Assembly (NCBI GenBank): GCA_031272985.1
Contig: JAISSU010000020.1
Location: 1 to 55,084, forward strand
Direction of reading: 5' to 3'
Length of the DNA: 55,084 nucleotides
Origin: Lachnospiraceae bacterium
GTDB lineage: Bacteria; Bacillota; Clostridia; Lachnospirales; Lachnospiraceae
The notes beneath the pieces are model-generated. The model saw nothing but the letters and a program-made list of their open reading frames with translations. It did no database searches and was not told where the DNA came from. Positions 52,601 to 55,084 of the stretch are shown here, one piece after another. How positions within the stretch are numbered: the first letter of the stretch is position 1; the number at the start of each line of letters is the position of its first letter. A program made the translations under genes and the position numbers.

Positions 52601-55084
52601 AGTAATTAGCGATGCGTAAATCGGAAATTCTCTATCCATCTCGGTACGCCCGGGAATCAGCTGCCAGAAACAGGTGGGCGAAAGCGTACCCGCAGGGAGA
52701 TCTCTCGTAAATGTAAATGTTACGACACCTGCGAGCGAGTCATTGGTGTATGTATAGCTATTGGAGCTCGAAGCTCCCATAAACTGGACCCTTAAGGGGT
52801 CATAAGTCAGCTGCACAGACCAGCCCGCGCCTATCGCGAGATTCGGGTCATTGGAGCCATTCGTAAGGCTCCATGAGGTCTCAAGAAGCTTTCCTATTTC
52901 ATCATAAACCTTAACGCCGCTTTCGGTGAGCGTATATACGGCATTGACTGATGTCGTGTCTTTTTCATAATAGAATGTAAATTCATTCCCCGGTTCCACC
53001 CAATCGGGATCGGCTAAATTTTCCTCACTCGGGAATGTGATGTCTCCGACTGTAATCGGACTTTGATTCGAAGCCACGAGCTTATAACCAGCTATCTGAG
53101 GAGCTATTAAGCTGACCGAATGAGTGACCTTATCATATTGCGAGCGGACCACGGCCTCGGGTCGCAGCATTCTATTGGGTATCGTATCCGGCTGCGCGGC
53201 GCGCCACGCGGCAAGGTCACTAATATACTGCGGATCATTTTCCCCGCCGGGATAGGTAGCAGTATCGGTCGGGTCGGGACCTGTGTCTGACTCCCCGTCA
53301 CCGATATAGACATAGTTCACCTTGACATTAATAGGATTTAAATTATAACCATCCTGCGTCACGACATCCCCGGTGTCTCCCGAAATATAGACCGGGACGT
53401 AATTATTCTTATTAAAAGTCTGATCGACAAAGGCCATGTCGGCGTCATTAATTATTGTTTTAGTGGGCGGCACGAGCGAAGCTTGACTGGTGGTACCTTG
53501 GTAGACGTAGTTTTCGGCATAGAGATTGTCAGTGGTGTTCTCCGGGCTGATGCCGCCAATGATCACAAACCCCAGCTGCGAGCCGTTGCTATTGTCATCG
53601 ACATCACCAAAAGCACTCTTATGATATACTCCCGCAATGTCCACGTAGGTGGGAAAGCCGATAAAATCCGTAGTGTCTGACAGATCTAAGTAAGTCAGCG
53701 AGGAATATAGGAAGGCCTCGGGGAATATTCGTTTTAAATTAGGCAGATTCAAGACATCAAGCTGCGTAATTGGTACATTCCTGAATGCCTGATAGTCAAT
53801 CGTAGCGAGGTTTGTAAGACCGTTGCTTAAATCAAGTGCACTCACCTGCGCATTTTGAAAAGCATTGTAGCCGATAGCGTAGATGCCCAAATCCTCCAGA
53901 GTCAGGCTGGTCAGCGGACTGGCAAAGAAGATATAGGGCGGGATGTTGTTCAGCTCGGGCAGGTTCTTTAGTGTCAGGCTGGTGAGTTTGTTGTAGGCTC
54001 TCTTTGCCTGGTTGCCGGTATCAAAGCCGGTACCGGATCCCCATGGCAGGCTGTAATGTGTCGTATTGTATCCTTGAAAATCATTGATACGATTGCCGTC
54101 CGAGTCATATTTAAATGCCTGCTGCTCACTGAGGTAAGTAAGCTTCGGCAGGTTTTCTATCGTTATTTCAGTCAGATTTGATGTAACACGACCGCTCGAG
54201 AAAGCTAAGCCTCCAATCTCGTATAGCTCGGGCAGATCCGAGATAGTAATCTGCGTTCCGGCGAATGCCCCGAAGGACAGCATGCCGATGTATTGAAGCT
54301 TATTAAGCCCCGTAAAATCCAGCTCCTCGATAGGCGAATTCATGAAAGAGGCATAGCCGACCGACTCTAAATTAGGACAACCGGAGAGGTCCAGCGAGGT
54401 GAGGCTCGCTCCGTAGAAGGTACGGCAGCCCTCGCCGCATAGGTAGTAGGTAGCCTTCTTGTAGTCATCGCCCAGAGAGCCGCCGTCCACGCTGCCGATG
54501 ATCTTAAGCGATGGCGTATTGGAAAGAATGAGCGAGGTGATCGCCGCGCCGCCGCCACCTGCGGTGCCGGGCGCGGAGCCATCGGAAAAGGCCCGTGACC
54601 CTATGATCTCCAGACTTGTGAGGTTGGAGAGATCCACTGTGGTCAGCCGGTTTTTGTAGAAGGCTTCGTAGCAGATCTTCTTAAGGGCTATATCGCCTTG
54701 TAGGTTCAGCGTCTCGATGGGCGCCTGCTCAAAAGCATTGTCGCCAATGATCTCAAGGCTGGGCAGGTTGCTAAGGTCGAGATCCGTGAGATATTTCGCG
54801 TTCTGGAAGCTGCGCTCACCGATGACCTGGAGCTGCGGCAGATTGGTCAGCGTCAGGCTCTCCAGCGGTGATTTCTTGAAGGATTCATTTCCGATGACCT
54901 CCAGATTAGGCAGATTGTCTAAGGTCAGCTGCGTGAGCAGAGCGGACTCAAAGGCGCCGTAGTTGGCCACTGCTCCCTGGTCGGCGCCACTGATATCTGT
55001 CGTGCCGTAACTCATGCCATTGTAGGTGACCTCATTTGGAATGGTTTTATCGCCGTAGAGGCCGATATTGGTCAGGTTGGGCAT
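43613..55084 (-). CDS. Giant LRR/SpaA-repeat adhesin fused to a mini-pilin (N-terminus outside window)
   Basis: 3823 codons without a stop; the frame runs off the right edge and the true start is not seen (residues are counted from the edge). Order: BspA/LRR_5-type leucine-rich repeats (about 1-480), a MucBP-like piece (about 585-680), cohesin-like and isopeptide-type beta domains (to about 1900), then SpaA/Cna-B-like modules starting near 1950, 2075, 2190, 2366, 2510, 2730, 2888, 3095 and 3298, with Lys starts such as VHVKKTS, ISLQKVG, LTLKKLD and ITVSKYA and E-boxes such as YVIKEIEAPKGY and YYVKEISAPTGF. At 3470-3474 YPMTG with a hydrophobic segment forms a sorting signal. A lysine-rich loop, a signal-peptide-like helix and a mini-pilin (SITIIKYVG, pilin motif ITVYPKN near 3699) follow, ending in VKTGD (3758-3762), a hydrophobic segment, RKRRRK and a long tail. 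It is the first gene of the pilus locus in view and its stop overlaps the possible TTG of the major pilin. Confidence 0.9.
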   Translation of the reverse strand: MPNLTNIGLYGDKTIPNEVTYNGMSYGTTDISGADQGAVANYGAFESALLTQLTLDNLPNLEVIGNESFKKSPLESLTLTNLPQLQVIGERSFQNAKYLTDLDLSNLPSLEIIGDNAFEQAPIETLNLQGDIALKKICYEAFYKNRLTTVDLSNLTSLEIIGSRAFSDGSAPGTAGGGGAAITSLILSNTPSLKIIGSVDGGSLGDDYKKATYYLCGEGCRTFYGASLTSLDLSGCPNLESVGYASFMNSPIEELDFTGLNKLQYIGMLSFGAFAGTQITISDLPELYEIGGLAFSSGRVTSNLTEITIENLPKLTYLSEQQAFKYDSDGNRINDFQGYNTTHYSLPWGSGTGFDTGNQAKRAYNKLTSLTLKNLPELNNIPPYIFFASPLTSLTLEDLGIYAIGYNAFQNAQVSALDLSNGLTNLATIDYQAFRNVPITQLDVLNLPNLKRIFPEAFLYSSLTYLDLSDTTDFIGFPTYVDIAGVYHKSAFGDVDDNSNGSQLGFVIIGGISPENTTDNLYAENYVYQGTTSQASLVPPTKTIINDADMAFVDQTFNKNNYVPVYISGDTGDVVTQDGYNLNPINVKVNYVYIGDGESDTGPDPTDTATYPGGENDPQYISDLAAWRAAQPDTIPNRMLRPEAVVRSQYDKVTHSVSLIAPQIAGYKLVASNQSPITVGDITFPSEENLADPDWVEPGNEFTFYYEKDTTSVNAVYTLTESGVKVYDEIGKLLETSWSLTNGSNDPNLAIGAGWSVQLTYDPLRVQFMGASSSNSYTYTNDSLAGVVTFTFTRDLPAGTLSPTCFWQLIPGRTEMDREFPIYASLITPSHTVTQAESDTIGGAYEGMAVGTVIPGRPVVEADPVTYLKGMYRTPDFTKFARPIAKKATTKQPVFPTSTDDVATFEGGWDPDEKQFNNYDNFTMVYTFKAGQNRAFKRNISGITYTDTLPIYYVNSELYLGHTGNGANGTEVQAIAAFDPAKNPGWEVTEAYDLGADGLYGTSDDGRTYIYVEDPDGDPDTADGPLAYYVVSPARQDIYDEDNDGDTTETIPEVRSYYPNPTDLTPTKVSYTYDKLCTMTPPSATLYLDFPYAWEDQEFTNSANFTAPIYRAAYGDLTEFSGADSIKSLIVGVPPGNFVKEADKPHSTADVENGTDGLNVVPASPSVAAGELDDVYGEQHPAIAPEPITDNAVDGAVISDYQGWFYDSSVDKNQSDVEGEGEQRWYITLSGKDSDGVDFADGSYFKDVAFTDTLYDSRLRFKAISVNDFKPATVTAYDAAGNVLYSKSGVTGRVNFPNNIRDDIAKVTVTDSKVTVRSGEVKGIYVYTELRDPSITWEGITGGTSVAHNDGTEYAGGVYDPISRTADDYFWNLGEANRTLVTTTTDSDTGVTTIEEYKQHVDSFDSIRIHNLTEGLGIEKWSSVASGSSFIAGDPVDYTIKINTFDAGTLKEISCDQVDMELDNVVIIDVLPSVYIDYKFTPSAKLLLAATDGPDADDDAYTYEFISDGYTDDAGKTYNILKITIDHLDVSALYTSSYLKDVAGNSVPQSGVVGKISGKIDESAGATTVVNRVFMDYDPQPGSVINIGKGTESYTPEAQIANPNDDPNDPNDNFIPNPDYNPNDAISAGIIDGYNPFHTTPTPGDTSDDIIVGTDVGITGVTRQLIAQKSIQTTTSYTGTYPNGKHNYGGWKTTPPSKNGEAVTLAGVNTGGVAQQWAYDFQYRLRVTNNTDQAIEENDFEILDILPRRNDHTIIPDGDGVWAERYSEFENEVVSVETPVYYDAADTTHSNPYHYTVKFLVGDDAIPADLGDIAQRSGGNLIGTPDGIKDASDVEYWYLNPPAGYTWYTGVLSASSTSTKDIYELIDAATYAGVTIDPAKVLAIRIKGSPNIRVLENSSLDVIVNMHAPDEGEDQGGPAVGARAINNFVWKCNTQAAYLEVPSVYNEIPPFPASVHVKKTSAGSNAALAGAKFGIYDTGGDTDVLVQVKTSNATGDITFTNLMPGSYVIKEIEAPKGYALNTDSWEVTVQTKSVAWDYYVSAVPYSDGSSAAGAVSPSSAPAGMAPVTNTPLPTSISLQKVGLNEAGDTVVGPLSGAKFGLYSDLACTTLIAEQTTNSGGFAFWDGLMPGTYYVKEISAPTGFVPDTTTVYTVVVTEGATHVESIQIDGNTSTTAIDAIRNAADQRHVVRGNLTLKKLDGVDGDALAGATFKITRVALTEYSDFLVSKTNPVDLTKLKTASEYKAYTTTVTTDANGEIILTDLLTLDTTIANLTNNYDSLGGVVYTIEETVAPGKLEKIKLQVVVYKDYCMVVPGSVMYYDTAQAAWTPVTNAGLTESDVADDNGSTALTPYIEIDITNPLAPVTISKLGLDINNTTAIAKDPTQLRSNDGTPLSGVTFEIWEKGGGALGADLQIGGTYTTNNAGLITVRDLKVGTVYLLKETSIPQYYQDATNEVTVFKLDALGNVLGFTGGGIDDNDDTEDDDWAPYTTGNVMVKNIPLPVPAQLIIDKKVTYPDDGVKGDTGVGVTSQPFSTTEALGGIKFYIEKLNYGPNGVMDTLAGPDMIIGTDDDTNTNDDYWEAYAVIVTSDGTVSYTDTKGTLNPADDVTGTLPEGRAYLGGLYEGWYRIKEQPVSEAPINGKYLAQTVTRTFNVKTTSEFIGAATTFTYTGTTGFMNYEVEPIMVKGDYVGTFDPNDSYEQKQLATAYKLLDDAGENPHEMIRNDGKIDLVSGLGGAVFVMKEHADPTSAAASNVTGAWIITSKPDGTFDFANAATYYLSGPDGVLDENHGGEPGVTSTDDVMPWYPGPDGILDTTHGGSGTSSDDVQDPPFTGFNSERSYSFQEILAVPGYDLNTTITYYYPQYEANGIRKNGGKWISLENRVTKHSITVSKYATDTNDSLAGTTFALYYPDGTQVMTDAAAKAYATFTTDADGILELTNIAPGTYYLKEVSAPFSLGANGVYDSLAGPDGIEQTADDILRGDDTAYEVKTGYYKIVIDGSKDVGGPAPESAHQTDKISPFTQGASATDTGDPATYHYDGTDTLNTNYTGPNAAGRSSAYDEYTNAYNYIYSPVIMTSAEAYPVVYDRRLADRFTLTIAKRTAGEAPADQYYYFRVEFSDDDGATWSLYEDGRPYILYQSDTDDMGIDMFVSDYGTTGTDLIRLKANEHATISAGLEENTLYRVTEVDEDGNPLDGWYANVRKTWSENPSGIVWYPGIDGILDASHGGASGNISYDDEIDIEMDAATLYDPSGIPQDRVTGKLDVLETHGDNLTTDPDGDNDEGHHVVEYRNQKSVDFEFEKLGLNADGGTYLLPGVEFTVYRCKVIADCDDSVTDYDDHVAGTHGDFGSSDSCWEPYFIVTSDEYGRVYIRDLVLYGDSKTDNDLNTVEPFCDTYILAETGTPVGFNVPFGYWVLTIDPSQDDPEDQIQITAGTTTGMLPPAFALDDFDEDPSTPDSYQLTNRRASQYPMTGGANHAPLFLLLGAIIASFGILFAGFGKKPLAVVKKSSEKLNKLKHALISSSTLRVGFLFIGGALLWTIMTLCVLSADTEPDTGSITIIKYVGEETENRANGKEITGNDAFFADTENYKPIEGISFKATRVTASSTAADSDVLITDLNEIKYIADSANALEKTATTNADGKALFSDLPLGDYLITELADERVKTAVEPFLIKIPTTLTTGTTGNMVTEILYDITVYPKNELVEDTTPTPTDENPPDTKPPDDNNPSDDNKPPDNPSGNGGTGTGGTTGTSGTKKVKTGDNSNLYLFIGVGAVSLLAIIILIIVALRKRRRKPRAPAGKMGSARDPNDTGKPPDLEGGDAI
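44429..44677 (-). other. Fusion junction: internal sorting signal followed by internal signal peptide
   Basis: On the minus strand: YPMTG (3470-3474, 44677-44663), hydrophobic segment (about 3480-3498), loop with seven lysines (GKKPLAVVKKSSEKLNKLK), second hydrophobic segment ending TLCVLSA (about 3529-3550) and D3551, a possible signal peptidase site. No stop codon occurs. A TTG at 44575-44573 and a GTG at 44569-44567 lie behind GGAAAG and could act as internal starts for a separate mini-pilin. Confidence 0.8.
45362..45442 (-). repeat. Acidic WYPGxDGILD insert (single copy) in the giant adhesin
   Basis: Encodes WYPGIDGILDASHGG and a following acidic SYDDEID. It matches the two tandem copies at 46604-46747 and sits inside a SpaA-like module near its E-box side. 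Asp and Gly spacing (DGxxD..., DD) resembles calcium-binding repeats. Confidence 0.6.
46604..46747 (-). repeat. Two tandem GPDGxLDxxHGG...DDV inserts in the giant adhesin
   Basis: Unit A (46679-46747) encodes GPDGVLDENHGG and TSTDDV; unit B (46604-46672) encodes WYPGPDGILDTTHGG and TSSDDV. Related pieces lie near 46129-46205 (NGVYDSLAGPDGIEQTADD), 47357-47430 (NGVMDTLAGPDM and GTDDD) and 52015-52110 (GADGLYGTSDDGRTY). They may bind calcium. Confidence 0.6.
53640..55084 (-). repeat. Leucine-rich repeat block (BspA/LRR_5 type)
   Basis: About 480 residues of repeats of the form LTxLxLxNLPxLExIGxxAFxxxP, for example LTDLDLSNLPSLEIIGDNAF. Units are roughly 21-24 residues, with some longer inserted ones. 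The block continues beyond the right edge. It is richer in G+C than the rest of the gene in places (47 of 60 bases in 54541-54600). Confidence 0.85.

Overview
The window looks like a chromosomal segment of an anaerobic Gram-positive bacterium of the Clostridia (Lachnospiraceae or a close relative). The grounds are strong AGGAGG-type ribosome binding sites, many TTG and GTG starts, type I glutamine synthetase paired with an ANTAR regulator, a flavodiiron protein, a class II GalT, sortase-anchored surface proteins and moderate G+C. The assignment rests on gene families and style only. I see no rRNA, tRNA or CRISPR array. Nearly all genes lie on the minus strand.

Layout. 1-932: edge-truncated Rpn-family nuclease. 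1376-3640: membrane-anchored alpha/beta hydrolase and a separately transcribed S1-domain protein. 3659-8152: nitrogen/redox block read from right to left as flavodiiron protein, TM1266-type regulator, glnA, NitR-like ANTAR regulator, dapF. 8213-9748: YitT-type membrane protein coupled to a RelQ-type alarmone synthetase. 9865-17358: valS, folC, a 47-residue protein, a TPR membrane protein and a Na/phosphate cotransporter, with a near-consensus promoter in front of valS. 17371-20116: galK and galT behind a promoter that overlaps a 10-bp-arm palindrome. 20151-24399: MacB-type ABC exporter (adaptor, ATPase, permease) joined by ATGA overlaps. 24693-30056: EF-G-like GTPase, zinc-ribbon and small membrane proteins, and a tandem PII-like regulator next to a fused double-DUF1538 membrane protein. 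30286-33122: O-acyltransferase (plus strand) and a DUF6273 lipoprotein. 33255-38461: hemW, lepA, holA and an FMN alpha-hydroxy-acid oxidase, with a pair of REP-like palindromes between lepA and holA. 38531-39082: GNAT acetyltransferase on the plus strand.

39079 to the right edge is one pilus/adhesin locus on the minus strand. It encodes a giant surface protein (3823 residues in the window, N-terminus outside) with leucine-rich repeats followed by a stack of SpaA/Cna-B-like modules, a major pilin with pilin motif, E-box and LPFTG, and two class C sortases.

The most unusual feature is inside the giant reading frame. A complete sorting signal (YPMTG, hydrophobic segment, lysines) is followed without a stop codon by a signal-peptide-like helix and a complete mini-pilin with its own pilin motif and a VKTGD-type sorting signal. 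It reads as two surface proteins fused into one polyprotein, or as a gene inside a gene. Other points worth a second look are recurring acidic GPDG..D inserts in the adhesin, the TM1266-glnA-NitR arrangement, the duplicated PII-like protein beside a duplicated DUF1538 transporter, and several structured leaders.
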